Below are positions 44,116 to 55,510 of a stretch of 64,000 bases of DNA, piece by piece. The DNA is from Channallabes apus (lineage: Eukaryota; Chordata; Actinopteri; Siluriformes; Clariidae). The stretch's first letter is position 1. Every line of letters starts with the position of its first letter. The notes under the pieces were generated by a model. It was not told the origin of the DNA. It made no database searches and saw only the letters and a list, made by a program, of their open reading frames with translations. Position numbers and translations under genes: made by a program. The stretch lies in contig CM060105.1 in assembly GCA_030522415.1 (NCBI GenBank), forward strand, positions 20,334,777 through 20,398,776. Direction: 5' to 3'.

Positions 44116-46264
44116 AGATCATTTATTCCATTTTGACCTATGAGCACTATAGCTATTTGCAGTATAAGCAAGGGAGAAAATGAAATACATCCATGTCACA
44201 TGACCCCCACTCATGACTAGATGTAGCACCAGTAAAATAAAAATCAATGATTACACAGGGCTTCCAGCGATGCATGCAATGATGTAGGAGAGGCTTTTGC
44301 AGATTTGGATTATCTTTCAGTAGTTTGGCTTTACTTTTCCGCAGCTAATGCCTCATGCCCTGTAGCTAGTCTCTGATTCAATGAGCTGCCTTCAGCTGAA
44401 TATTTACATAAATGTATGTCATTGGATGGACTGGAACAGACGACTTGCTACAGAAGCTGAGCTGGTTCACGTTGCAAACTGAATCTGTTCAATTTCATTT
44501 AGGTTTATTAATGTTTAGAGATTCTATTTCAGTATTTTATTCATAATTATTTCTTTCAGTTCTCGATTTATTCTTCATTCACTAGATGACCTTTGTTTAC
44601 ATTGATAACCTTTTTTGTCATATTTAATTTTTTATAAGAAAAAAAAGTAAGGAGTGTGCTTAGTGAAAAGGTATTTTCAGGGTAATAGAAAAAACAATTC
44701 TTCAAGTAAGAAATTGATCGATAACTCGTTAAGAGAATCAAAACGACATGTTCAGCCTTGCTGGACGCGGAACAGGTGGGAACACGACTGTTGGTATCAT
44801 TTAACACTGGAACTACAGCCAAGAAAAAAGAGGGAAAAAAGGGGTTTGCAAAATCATCATGCTGAGAACTAATGCATAAATGAAGGCCACGAAGAAAATC
44901 ACCTCTGGGTTCCTTTCAAATAAATTAATTCTGCTCATTGAAATGCATCGCTTTCTTAGATGTATGTGATATGGGATGTGATCCCATGTTGTTTAGCTTT
45001 ACCTTGAATTGACATAGGAACTGTTTTAATGTTTTTTTCTATCTGTTCTCCTGCCATTAAATATTAGCTCATGTGCAATCTTTCCTGCATGCATTCATGC
45101 TCGATGGTTTATTTTGTCCTGCTGTTTGTCCTGCCTGTGTGTGCGCATATGTTTGGTCGTGTGTATAGCAAGCCAGAGCCAAGGTTCAGAGATCAAGAGG
45201 TCAGGAAAAGTTGGAAATCACGCAGGATTGAATACTGAGAAAAACTTGAAGGTCAAACATGAAAGAAAAAAAATAAAAGTAAAAGAAAATCTAAGGCTGA
45301 AGAAAATTATAAAAGAAAACCAGGCCTCCTCGGAGACATACAGATCGTTTCCCTTGAATATCAAGTATCCACTCTGACAAGGATACAAGTAGCCTCCAAG
45401 ACTGCAGTTTATGATTAAAAGCATATTAAAAATAATGTGGTTGTCTCCAGTGATTTTAAATAGCCTTATAGCATCATTTTTATACTTATATTATTTTGTA
45501 CAGTAAAAATAAGAATGTTGGAAATATTACATAGTTTCCAACAACCATTAACTACTTTTCCCCCCAACACAAATAAATAAAAGGTTTGAAACCCTATATA
45601 TTGTTTACATTACAAACATTATGTCTAATTCAATCATGTGCCCAATTAAATCAGCTTTTATTTCCATTCACAGTTGTGCATTCAAACATCAAAACACTCA
45701 TCAAATATTCAGCTTGACCGGAGTATGTAGTTCCATACTTCATTAATAGATAACATTTTTCAGTTTTTGACATTCCTGATAATTTAGAAATTGACATTTT
45801 TTTATGCAAATGAGGCTTTGCAAATTTAACAGGGATACCACTTCAAACCTTATTTTTAAATATCAAGTTTATTGATGTTATTAGAATTGAAAAGCCCTTT
45901 TGTCACTTTGAGGAGACTATCAAAGGAAAGACTTTTGAAGGAATTACTTTGTTTGAAATTTTTTTTATTGTTTAATCAAGAAAATGTACTATTAAGAAAT
46001 GCACACTTTGTTTTTCATTATTAAATCACAACAATGTAAATACATCAATCATTTACATTTTGGGAAGTTAATTCGTTAAGGATAATGAGTTTGAAAAGTT
46101 CACAAGTTGTTATTATTATTATTATTATTATTGCAATGATAATTAATTTAGTATTATTTTTAACTGTGAAAAACTGATTTTAATACAATTTGGTTTGTAG
46201 GTATTTTAGGTATGCCATATTGAACCATATCACATTTACATAAATTTTAAAAGACAAGCTTTTT
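44116..46264. other. Unassigned AT-rich sequence
   Basis: No gene or named repeat. A small (TTA)n run lies at 46109-46132. ORFs are short and Lys- or Phe-rich. Confidence 0.4.
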
Positions 46265-46267
46265 GAG

Positions 46268-46640
46268 GTTATACGCTGTTGGCAAAAGCATTAAAACCAT
46301 ATGCCATGTATTGCTTATATACAGTAGCTGTCCCTGTGCACAAAACACATGATTTCACAAATTAGCTTGAGCATATCTGGTTAAAAAGTTGTGCTAATTA
46401 ACTGAAAAACTGCCTACAGTATGTGATAAGGGTATTCAGAAAACTGCTGGACAATGGTGAAGACGGCAATACCACTCAAGAACTCAAGTACTATATAGGA
46501 CATGACCTTGAGGAAGCATTCAAGCAGGAATGAATTGAACAAGCAACACCAAACGTCTTTCTGACTTTCAGATCCAGCAGGCTTTGAAATTTTTTTGGTC
46601 TGTACTAAATATTGACTATTGCGTAGAAATAACAAATTAT
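46268..46640 (+). mobile_element. Tc1-like relic, same family as 41.9 kb
   Basis: Shares ggcaaaagcattaaaac, atatgccatgtatt and ctgtgcacaaaacacatgatttcac with the copy at 41909. Near 46437-46470 it can be read as ENCWTMVKTA, matching the NPIENCW region there. The right end is not recognised. The two relics have lost almost the same internal part, so they probably descend from one deleted copy. Confidence 0.65.
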
Positions 46641-48607
46641 TGGTTGGCTTGATTTAAAATTACTTTCATTTCAATACTGTATATTTTATAATGACGTCAT
46701 TGAGCCAAGTGGACTGAAGCCTTTGTCACTACAGTTTAAGAGATGACTTTTTATGATTTGGAAAATGATCGACATGACCACAATTCCAAATGTAATGAAG
46801 GATAAATTTACTCTGGATTAGATTCGTTCCTTCCTACCTAGTCAGATTGCACAACGCTATTCATGCTACATACAGTATGATATCAAGAGGTTGAACCGCT
46901 CGACAAACAGGAGTGTGTCTCTTAAATGAGTGTGACATTCCTTCATGAGCTCAGGATGGATCTGGGACACGCTGTTGCGTCAAGATACAACAATGGCCTA
47001 GTTGTGACACACACAGACACACACACACACACCTGATCACAGACAAGAGTGCTACACCTGTCAGGAGCTGATCAAAAGCTCCATGAAATGAAGGTGACAA
47101 AGGCAGAAGCTATGGCTCTTCTGAAGGAGAACAGGCCAACCCATCATGCAGCGTGGAGACGGAGGCAAATACTTGTAATGTATCTGTTTCCTGTGTTTTT
47201 TTATTATTCTGTCAGTAGTTTCATTAAAGCAGTAAATACTCGACTGGTGACTGAACTATCTGCAAATGCATTTCATTAAGTGATGTTTGAAATGGAATGT
47301 CACAAGACGCTGTTAATAATGCACACACGAAACTGTTCATTTATGGCCAACCCCGGCTCATGAGCACGCACACACACACACGGGCATACAGCACTAAAAA
47401 CACATTGCTGTCTTGCTCGCTGCTGTAAGAGCGTCTGATTTACGACTCTGTTATTCTCGCCGATTTTACTGCATACTGCAAGTTCCAGAGGGAACAGATT
47501 TACTTGCTTTATCTCCTGGTGAGTTCTACTGCTCACAGGATCAAGATCATTATTGATTGCTTTTTTTTTTTCCAGGTATTGATTACATCGAGGGAATGGT
47601 TAAGCACCTGTCCCTGGTTTGCTTAGGCAAATTAAAGGCCACTAAAGATTCACATGTGCTATTATGGTTAAAGGTAGTGGATTATTAATCACTTATTCAA
47701 GAGCAATTCTGTTGACATATTAGCTTATTGTTATTATTATTATTATTATAAGCACAATGACTGTACATTTTAATACTGGCCACATAGATATTATAACATG
47801 ATTAGTTTTAAAGTATTATTCAAACTGGATAAAGTTCTGGAAAAACTGGTGTATTTGATTGATTCACATGGTTTTGGCCACAGATCATAGATTAGAGTGA
47901 GCTTATTTATTTATTTATTTTTTCCCCGACAGGATGTTATGAAATAGTTGCGAAAATTGTTAATGTCAGTTCAAACAGGATTTATAGTACATTACCCGTG
48001 ATTATTTATGCAGCATTATAATATTTTCAGATGCCAACATGCAGAGTCCAGAAGAAGAATATCTGATGGGATAGATTTGGATTAGAATAAAATACTATTT
48101 TTGGACATAATTGCATTACACTAATTACATTAACTCAACATCCAATGTAAAACTAATCCTACATAGGGTTTAATTCAATTTTAAAGCACAAAAACAAACA
48201 AACAAATGTGAAGATATCTTGGGAAAAGTTTTGATTGTTCTTGAAAATTTTGTTGTATTTTCCTCGTTGGTTTTCTTTTCCATTTTCGTCTTCTTCTTCT
48301 TCTTCTTATTATTATTATTAATATTATTACTATTATAATTATCATTAACACATTTTGTATTTACACTACTGTGCATTATAAAAAGAAATACGGTACTATA
48401 AAAAGCAGTAAAGTGATGAAATTAAGTCAATAACTGGTATGATGGCCATTGCTTATTATATAATATTTCTTTAATTTATATGCTTATAAATAATTACCAA
48501 ACTGTATATATACACTGTATATAAAACACCATTGTGATCTTATAATGGGAAATGGTAAAAAAATGTAAGATACAAATCACTTGTATAATTAACATATATA
48601 TAGTGTG

Positions 48608-48615
<8 letters not shown>
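46641..48615. other. Unassigned sequence with microsatellites and a candidate regulatory stretch
   Basis: Triplet runs lie at 47728-47750 and 48288-48320. The stretch 47575-47700 (ggcaaattaaaggccactaaag, tggattattaatcac) is non-repetitive with homeodomain-type TAAT words. The ORF at 47049-47279 has no known domain. Confidence 0.35.

Positions 48616-48618
<3 letters not shown>

Positions 48619-48679
<61 letters not shown>
48619..48679. repeat. (AT)n microsatellite
   Basis: About 30 AT units, next to the foldback structure. Confidence 0.95.
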
Positions 48680-48684
<5 letters not shown>

Positions 48685-48701
48685 TTTTGCAAGCCAGAAG
48701 C

Positions 48702-48730
48702 GCTGACAAGCTACCAAAAAAAAAAAAAAA

Positions 48731-48794
<64 letters not shown>

Positions 48795-48809
48795 TGGTAG
48801 CGTGTCAGC
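48702..48809. repeat. Foldback (long inverted repeat) with AT core
   Basis: Left arm gctgacaagctacc (48702-48715) plus 15 A residues, then about 42 bp of AT repeat (48735-48777), then about 18 T residues and right arm ggtagcgtgtcagc (48796-48809). The arms pair except for one base, and the whole 108 bp can form a single hairpin or cruciform. It may be a foldback transposon end or a product of replication-related inversion. Confidence 0.85.
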
Positions 48810-48815
48810 TACTGA

Positions 48816-50582
48816 TTCTGATTCTAGCTCACTTTTCATTACAGCTGCATAACAGTATGTATGTTTGGCTTGAGTGAACTTCACATTCATTCACACATAT
48901 GTTTGCATTCATATCTCATGTTAGCGCTTCTTGCTTCCTGTATACTCCAAACCATTTGATATCAGTATGTTTTCGAAAAAAAAGCTAAAGGTCCATGGAT
49001 TGTGTACTCTAGGTGTGTGGGAGACCGAAATTAATGTACATTGAGGTTCATTAGGGAGATGACTTGGACTAACATGTTCTTAAAGATGAAATATACGGGG
49101 AAATAATTATTACTCGATAGTCATAACTATCATCTAACATGATTTTTTTTTAGGTTACTAAAAATGTGAAAAACATTTATATATACAGACAAGACATATA
49201 GACACATACAGTACAGTCATATATAGAATGTATTATGGCTGAGAGATCACTACAGTTTCACCGCATCATAGTCATTATCTTTACATAATCTTTACAAACA
49301 ATTAGCACAAATAATGAACACCATTACAGGACACAGATTGCAGAACACCACTCTTTTTTTTCATACACCAAAAGCATGATAATGTACCAATCTCACGAGC
49401 CTTCACAGATGAGTTGGCCCGAATGAGTCAAACAACGCTTTGTTGCACTTCAACATGCTCAGCTTGGTGGCACATAGCCACCTGTTTGACTTTAGTCCTA
49501 TCACTGCTTTTTCCTTTTTTTTTGTTTGTTTGTTTTTAGGTTTGGCTATTGTCGATCATGCATAAATGGAGCAGATTGCAATGGCGCATTGGGATAAGGT
49601 CCCTCTGAGACCCACGCAGCGTTTTGGTCTCTCAGCAGCTGCTACATTAGCAAGTCAGCTGAGATTCCTCCCTTCAATTTTTCATGATGTTTACCCAGCT
49701 TTTTGTCCTTTAGGGAAAGATCAAGGCAATGCACACTGATAGAGGCTGGAAATATTTATTAGTTTCCCTTTTTTTAACTCAAAGATGCTATTTGGGTTGC
49801 TATTTCACAAAGGAGTTTATTGCAAAGAGAAGGTTGTAGATACATTTAGTTAAACCTTTTCTCATATAAGACTTGAACTTTAATAAGGCAGAAGCCTTGG
49901 GGCGATTCAGTGTTTCTTAACAGGGAGAAAAGTAAGCAAACATTGATAGATTATTAGAAGTTTTTTTTTTAAGATTCCTGCATTTCTTATATACTGTATA
50001 AAGGTATTCTTCTATTCAGGAAACGCTCACAGGTGTGCATTAGGATCAAGAGATTTACACATATGCTAGTATGAGCGAGTAGTATAAACAAAGACTATGC
50101 TCATTACCATAAAACTCTATCACTATGCAACACCATTTCTTCATTCGGTATTCAGTACAGTAACTGACTAATCAAGGTTACTTATCACAAGTGTTTTCTA
50201 ATTACAAGGTGTTTTAAAATGTGCATACTACTGTAGCTTGTTCAGATTTTTAGAAAGGATAAAAAATAATGAAAAATTGAATATTACATATAAAAACATA
50301 AATATTATATATATATATACAAACAAAAAAGTTTAGTTGGGAATAGTTATATACTCGAGTGCTGTAGCTGAGGCTGAGGAACTGTCAGAGTCAGAATTCA
50401 CATGCCATGCCGAATCGGGCATTTCTACTCCCAGATTTTTTTTTCCCAGTGTCCCTGAAGGCAGTAGTAGAGTGGTGAGGCTTGAAAAAGAACAACAACA
50501 ACAAAAAGTACAGGGTCTGACACTTGCAGGGTTTAAATCCAAATACCATAAAAACCTATACTGATACACTTTATATGCCTCA
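48816..50582. other. Unassigned sequence with a candidate regulatory stretch
   Basis: The segment 49550-49770 is non-repetitive with balanced composition (for example ctctcagcagctgctacattagcaag). AT-rich elsewhere. No gene recognised. Confidence 0.35.
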
Positions 50583-50713
50583 ATGTACATTTATGACATT
50601 TGGTAGAGGGCCATTTTATCAAGTTGAGGGTTAAGGGCCTTGCTCAAGGGCCCAACAGTGGGAACTTGGGTGCTGGGGTTTGAACCAGGGACCTTCTGAT
50701 TAGTAGTCCAATG
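50583..50713 (+). repeat. Teleost repeat, left part (split by an insertion)
   Basis: Contains gttaagggccttgctcaagggcccaacagtgg and gggtttgaaccagggaccttctgattagtagtcc, familiar from memory in fish genomes. Its continuation is at 51203-51240 (gtgccttaaccactgaactacccc). Confidence 0.7.
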
Positions 50714-51202
50714 TAGTCCATTCTTTTTGAATGAGTCTTTAACGTAACTCAGAAGAATTAGTAGTCTCGGAGAGTGATTTGTTCATTTTCTACTGGACGT
50801 GTACTGTATGCGCAAAGCATCGCAAAAAACTCTGTAGGTTATGTACAAGGAACAGAAATGAGTAGATCCCTTTGAGTCTTTTGGTCTGAATCGTTCATTC
50901 TTTTGTCACGTGACTCCCATAGATGCTATGCAGTGCAATAGATTAAAAAAATTAACAGCTCAGACTAGAAGATATGATGGTGAGCTGCCCATTCTGTTTA
51001 TTCATGTGTCCTTAGTTGCATTGTAATATTTCATTACTGGAACTATAGCCGAAATTTGTGTATGTTGACATAATGGGGGTCTGTTTGTTGAAAATTTAAC
51101 ATTTTATTTTATTTCTGATCAAAAGAACGAGGTGAACTAAATTATTTAAAAAAAAGATTCAAAGAACCGAATCACTACAATGATTCAAACTTCCCATCAC
51201 TA
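50714..51202. mobile_element. hAT-like MITE (489 bp) inside an older repeat
   Basis: It separates the two halves of the repeat at 50583 and 51203. The right end, read on the minus strand, starts TAGTGATGGGAAGTTTGAATC; the left end starts TAGTCCATTCTTTTTGAATG, a degraded counterpart. Flanking 8-mers gtccaatg and agcccgtg match at 5 of 8 positions, fitting an eroded 8-bp hAT duplication. No coding capacity. Confidence 0.55.
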
Positions 51203-51240
51203 AGCCCGTGCCTTAACCACTGAACTACCCCTGCACATAC
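51203..51240 (+). repeat. Teleost repeat, right part
   Basis: Continuation of the repeat at 50583-50713. Confidence 0.65.
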
Positions 51241-52427
51241 ATTTAGAAGCAATATCAATATGCTGGAATGGTAACCTATTTTCCCATTTAAATATTTTAA
51301 CACACATGCCCATCCTACTTATTTCACCTTTCAAATGAATTAGCTCAGGTCTTACATTATTTCATTTTAGCCAGTATCTGGCTTGCTTTCATACCCATGT
51401 CTTTCTGTAAAGAGCTATTTAAAAAAGGTTCTGCTTGAGTCATATGTTCTGGTTGTCAAGAGGCTCAAAGCTCAAAGAGGGGACAATCTTTGCTATACTG
51501 CTATACATCCAAATGCAGTTCCAAACGTTACACCATGCTTTCTTCCATTACAGATATGGGGAAAAAAATAAATAAATTCAGGGTTACATTAGTATTCACT
51601 CGAGCCACCACCTCCTCCTCCAGCCTTCTTTTCTTCCACTGCACCTCTCTTTTCTTGATAATTGACATTTTGCAGACAATATCAGCAATGAATGAGAAGA
51701 ATGAAAAGGGAACATTTAAGCTGCAGTCTATTTACACTGTGCCTGTTGTTCCTCTGGTAATTGCAGCTGGTGCAGAAGCGGTCATATCAAATGTACTTCA
51801 TATCATATCAAACGAATCTTAAGTGGCAGGCTGAGTCTCTCTGCTGCTAATCTGCACCAAATAATTATAAGTTAGTTAGCTATTCTTACACTCTCTCTCA
51901 CAGTTTTTATTGTGCTCTCTGCCCTTTACCACTACCCTCAGTCTCTTTCTGAAACTCGGAACCAATCTTTCTGTCACCTATCATATTATAATGATCCTTT
52001 TTACTTCATATGATATTTATTCTGCTGTGGAAAGTAAGAAAAAGATGTTAAATGCACACAAAAAAATCGAAAAGTGCTGCAAACAAAGTGCTGTTTCTTT
52101 TTCTTTTAGGATAAACCCTACCCTTATGTCCCCTGGAGATATTTGAAGCCAGACCAGAGATAAAAATGCCAAGACTATCAACATGGCCCTGTTCCTCAGC
52201 TTCAGCTCTGATTAATCAACGTTCAATTTTACTTAACCCCATTCACACAGTCAGATTTTTTTTTCCGGTTGTGCCTGCCTGCATGCAACTAATTTCCTTG
52301 GTCTCATTTCCCAAAATATTAACTGTAAAACATTACTATGTAAAACATTAAGCCTGTTATTGTGCAGGATTCCCTTGTACCACCGAGGCAGCTCTTACCC
52401 CTTGAGGGATATCTTCAATTCAATTCA
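51241..52427. other. Unassigned sequence
   Basis: No gene recognised. The 110-codon ORF at 51490-51822 has a Ser/Leu-rich middle and no domain. A pyrimidine-rich stretch at 51600-51675 ends in cag but no paired donor is evident. Confidence 0.4.
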
Positions 52428-52510
52428 ACTTTATTTATATAGCGCTTTTAACAATGGTCATTGTATCAAAGCAGCTTCAAAGTTTTTAGAAAAGAAAATA
52501 TTTGGAAGTG
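52428..52510 (+). repeat. Common teleost repeat fragment
   Basis: Contains caattcaactttatttatatagcgcttttaacaatggtcattgtatcaaagcagcttcaaag, the left part of the family seen at 35365. Confidence 0.7.
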
Positions 52511-52869
52511 TGTGTGTGAGAAAAATGTGTCTAAAGAACTTCTGTTAAATTGAACTTTCACCTGCACATATCTTCACAAGACCACTAGGGGCGTGCTGTC
52601 ATGTCTGGCACCAGGATGTATCTTTTGGGTGCTCTGGGTTGTAAGGGTGGAGCCTCTGTGTATCAGACTTGTTTGTCTGGCTCGATTTACTGTATGAACA
52701 ACCTTGAACTCTTTGCAGGCCAAGCCCCATTACACCTAATACCTTTCTATCATTGCCAGCAATGACTTCAGAAATTTGTGCTGCATCGGTTTCTATGAAG
52801 GATTGCCATACAGGCAGGATGGCATTTGGTCCCTGTGTGCATAAATGAACCTTGGGTGCCCATGGTGCT
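52511..52869. other. Unassigned sequence
   Basis: Nothing recognised. A CCACTAGGGGCGTGC word near 52581 resembles but does not match the CTCF core well. Confidence 0.4.
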
Positions 52870-53268
52870 TTCACAAAGGCACCATCAATGCAGAAAAATA
52901 TATTCAGGTTCTAGAACAACATATGCTCCCATCCAGACGTCATCTCTTTCAGGGAAGACCCTGCATTTTTCAACGAGATGCCAGACCACATTCTGCATCA
53001 ATCACAACATCATGGCTGCGTAGGAGAAGGATCCGGGTACTGAAATTGGCCAGTCTGCAGTCCAGATCTTTCCCCTATAGAGAACATTTGGCGCATCATA
53101 AAGAGGAAGGTGCGACAAAGAAGGCCCAAGACGATTGAACAGTTAGAGGCCTGTATTAGACAAGAATGGGAGAGCATTCCTATTTCTAAACTTGAGAAAC
53201 TGGTCTCCTCGGTCCCCAGACGTCTGTTGAGTGTTGTAAGAAGAAGGGGAGATGCCACACAGTGGTGA
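52870..53268 (+). pseudogene. C-terminal fragment of Tc1 transposase
   Basis: Reads GTINAEKYIQVLEQHMLPSR, then the catalytic second Asp region as FQRDARPH where the related copy has FQQDNARPH, with one codon (Asn) lost. Further on there is a 1-nt frame change before the SPDLSPIEN-type Glu region, and the stop falls at 53266-53268. At the point where the 20-kb copy has a 13-nt gap this copy retains the sequence, so the two breaks are independent. Truncated and inactive. Confidence 0.9.
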
Positions 53269-53488
53269 AAATGGCCTTGTCCCAACTTTTTTGGGATTTG
53301 TTGACACAATGACATTTTGATTCACCATATTTTTCCCTTAAAATTATAAATTTTCTCAGTTTAAACTTTTGTTCCGTGATTTATGTTCTATTCTAAATAA
53401 AATATTGAGATTTGCCATCTCCACATCATTGCATTCAGTTTTTATTCTCAATTTGTTTAGTGTCCCAACTTTTTTGGAATCCGGTTTG
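52870..53488 (+). mobile_element. 5'-truncated Tc1 copy, same family as 20048-21628
   Basis: From about 52875 (aaaggcaccatcaatgcag) the sequence matches the 3' part of the Tc1 at 20 kb in reverse orientation, including a 213-bp right inverted repeat (53276-53488) with both direct-repeat copies and the CCGGTTTG end. The left inverted repeat, HTH domain and first catalytic region are gone. Confidence 0.93.
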
Positions 53489-53559
53489 TGTATATATTAT
53501 ACTACACACTATTAGCCAAATTTAACCACCGTGTCTTGTATTAAGATAAGCTAGTTAAC

Positions 53560-53665
53560 CCAGTGTAAGTATGTATCCAATGATGTAAACTTTAAAGCAC
53601 TTTTTGTAAGTCGCTCTGGATAAGAGCGTCTGCCAAATACCTAAATGTAAATGTAAATGTATTAA
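53560..53665 (-). repeat. Common teleost repeat, minus orientation (pair of 40735 copy)
   Basis: Plus-strand aagcactttttgtaagtcgctctggataagagcgtctgccaaata is the complement of the repeat at 40735-40840. The tail aaatgtaaatgtaaatg is a short tandem. Confidence 0.75.
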
Positions 53666-53764
53666 AGTAAAAATCTTGTGCATTGGAACCTTTCTGGAAA
53701 GCTTTCTAATAATACAGTACCTAGTAGATAATGAACCATGGCTAGTAGTATATTTGTATTTACT

Positions 53765-53767
<3 letters not shown>

Positions 53768-53848
<81 letters not shown>
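53768..53848. repeat. Compound microsatellite (CT)n(AT)n(GT)n
   Basis: About 11 CT units, about 26 AT units and a few GT units in direct succession. Confidence 0.95.
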
Positions 53849-55404
53849 TATGTTAATCATTTATTGTGAACTGAATTTCTTTTTTCACAAGCACCCTTGC
53901 ACTTGTGGGTCCTTGTTGAACATGTTACTCCACGGTACATGTCAAAGCGAATCAAATCAAACAGGCGGATTAGAAGGTACCGGTGTTTCTCTGCATTTCT
54001 CACATGCTCCACTCGGAGGTGACATTTCCATAGTGAAATACACCTCTGGTGTTCAGGACCACACATAGTGTGGAGCTACAGTTTTCAGAGCCCACACAGC
54101 ACCGTCAGCCACCTTTTAAATCAGTCCCGATAAAAACAGATGCTGGATTGAAATGTCACGGGCGTATCTGAAACTGCCAGCACATTAACCTCCTCACCTA
54201 CCATGCCTTGCTCCCCTGGGGCCTCCACTGAACTCTATTGATTAAAAACACTAGTGGGCTGCTGGAAATCTGGGAGCGCGGAGGAGGGAGAAAAAAAGTC
54301 TGAGTAAGCAAACAGGAGGTCTTTGGCTAACTGATACAACCAGAGGTAAGAAGAGTCAGAGTACTGGAAATATTTTTAAAAAATCTGGATAATGTGTGCA
54401 CTAAAAAAACAAAAGGAATCACTTATTTTGACTTAGCAGTGACTTACGATGGCAAAAAAGGTATGATTTGTGCGGGGAGTTTACTGGACGATAATGTTAT
54501 GGGGAAATTATATATATCTGCATTTCCTCCGGCTAGCCATCATAAATAACCATGTTTTGCTTCAGAGTCCTTTTGCCTTGACAAGCCCGGGGCAAATCCG
54601 CAGAACTCCAGGCTTTCTTGAGTAATTAAAGCCTTTCAAACAGCAAAGCCATTAATAAGCTTGCTGTTTTAATTCTTTATACACCTCCCAGATTGGTTAC
54701 TAAATATTTAGCTATCAGGATTGGATGTCTCATTGTAATACCGTGGAGGTCAGATAAAATGGCAGGGATGAATTAGGGGCTGTGAGTTGATTTATTTCTA
54801 AACCCTGCTCAGATGACAGCTTAATGGTAGAGTAGTTTGGTAAATGCTTCTTGTTCACCTAGCTAAAACTACTGTACAACCTTTAATGGAACGGAAGCCG
54901 GATTAACTGAGTGAGGGTGAAATTATACTGTAGGTACTGTACTGTTCAGCTTGCAACTGATTTCTGAAAGGAGGCATGACAGGGATATGGCCTGTGAATT
55001 TGAAGCCTGAGGGAAGAAGACTAAACTAGGAGCCATTGGAAATCTGAAGACATGGTTCATGCTGAGGGAATGGAAAAACACATTTGGTGAAAGAGACAGC
55101 TGATGGCTGGTGTCCACTGTCAGATGCTGGCTGGCCAATGGGGCATGGGACTGCCACTGTGTGCTCAGTACTACCCATTACTCCTCACTGTGTGCAAGGC
55201 TTAGCTGAGCCTGACTGTGATATTACTACACACTTCAACAGATGAAGAGGATTGTCAGAAAAGTAGCACTGTGAATGGATTTTAATATTCTGATGGTCAC
55301 TCAAACTTAGTATTTGGCTCATTTGAACTATTCTGGACCTGCTTTACAGACTCACAATTCCTTCATCTTGTATTATTGGCTGTCTGGAGTGTGTTACTTA
55401 GTTT
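53849..55404. other. Unassigned mixed-composition sequence, possible regulatory DNA
   Basis: 54230-54355 is fairly GC-rich, purine-rich (gggagcgcggaggaggg) and ends accagag before a consensus donor gtaagaag (54345), so it could be a non-coding first exon. 54540-54690 has homeodomain-type words (agccattaataagcttgctgttttaattc). Neither is proved. No coding ORF stands out. Confidence 0.3.
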
Positions 55405-55510
55405 TCTGAAGGTCCTGTGATGGACTGGCATCTCATTCTGGATATATTCCCATTTCACATGAAGTGTTGATGATGGCATAGGCTCTGGATCCACCTCAAC
55501 CCTGACTATT
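55405..55510 (+). repeat. SINE 3' fragment (DANA/V-SINE-like), plus orientation, old
   Basis: Words gtcctgtgatggactggcatc, tggatatattccc and cataggctctggatccacctcaaccctgac correspond in order to the SINE 3' half (ccctgcgatggattggcacc ... ataggctccaggtcccccgcgaccctgaac). About 75 percent of positions look shared. Confidence 0.6.

Noticed and set aside
47049..47279. 76-codon ORF starting MLHLSGADQK
   Set aside because: The first 45 residues look somewhat protein-like, but there is no known domain and the rest is hydrophobic from T-rich DNA.
51490..51822. 110-codon ORF with an internal pyrimidine tract and cag
   Set aside because: No partner donor or conserved domain; the Ser/Leu-rich stretch comes from CT-rich DNA.
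52578..52594. CTCF-like word CCACTAGGGGCGTGC
   Set aside because: One G short of the core and misaligned with the consensus.
53010..53328. Minus-strand ORFs over the truncated Tc1
   Set aside because: Antisense shadows of the transposase fragment; the same antisense frames are open at 20.2 kb.
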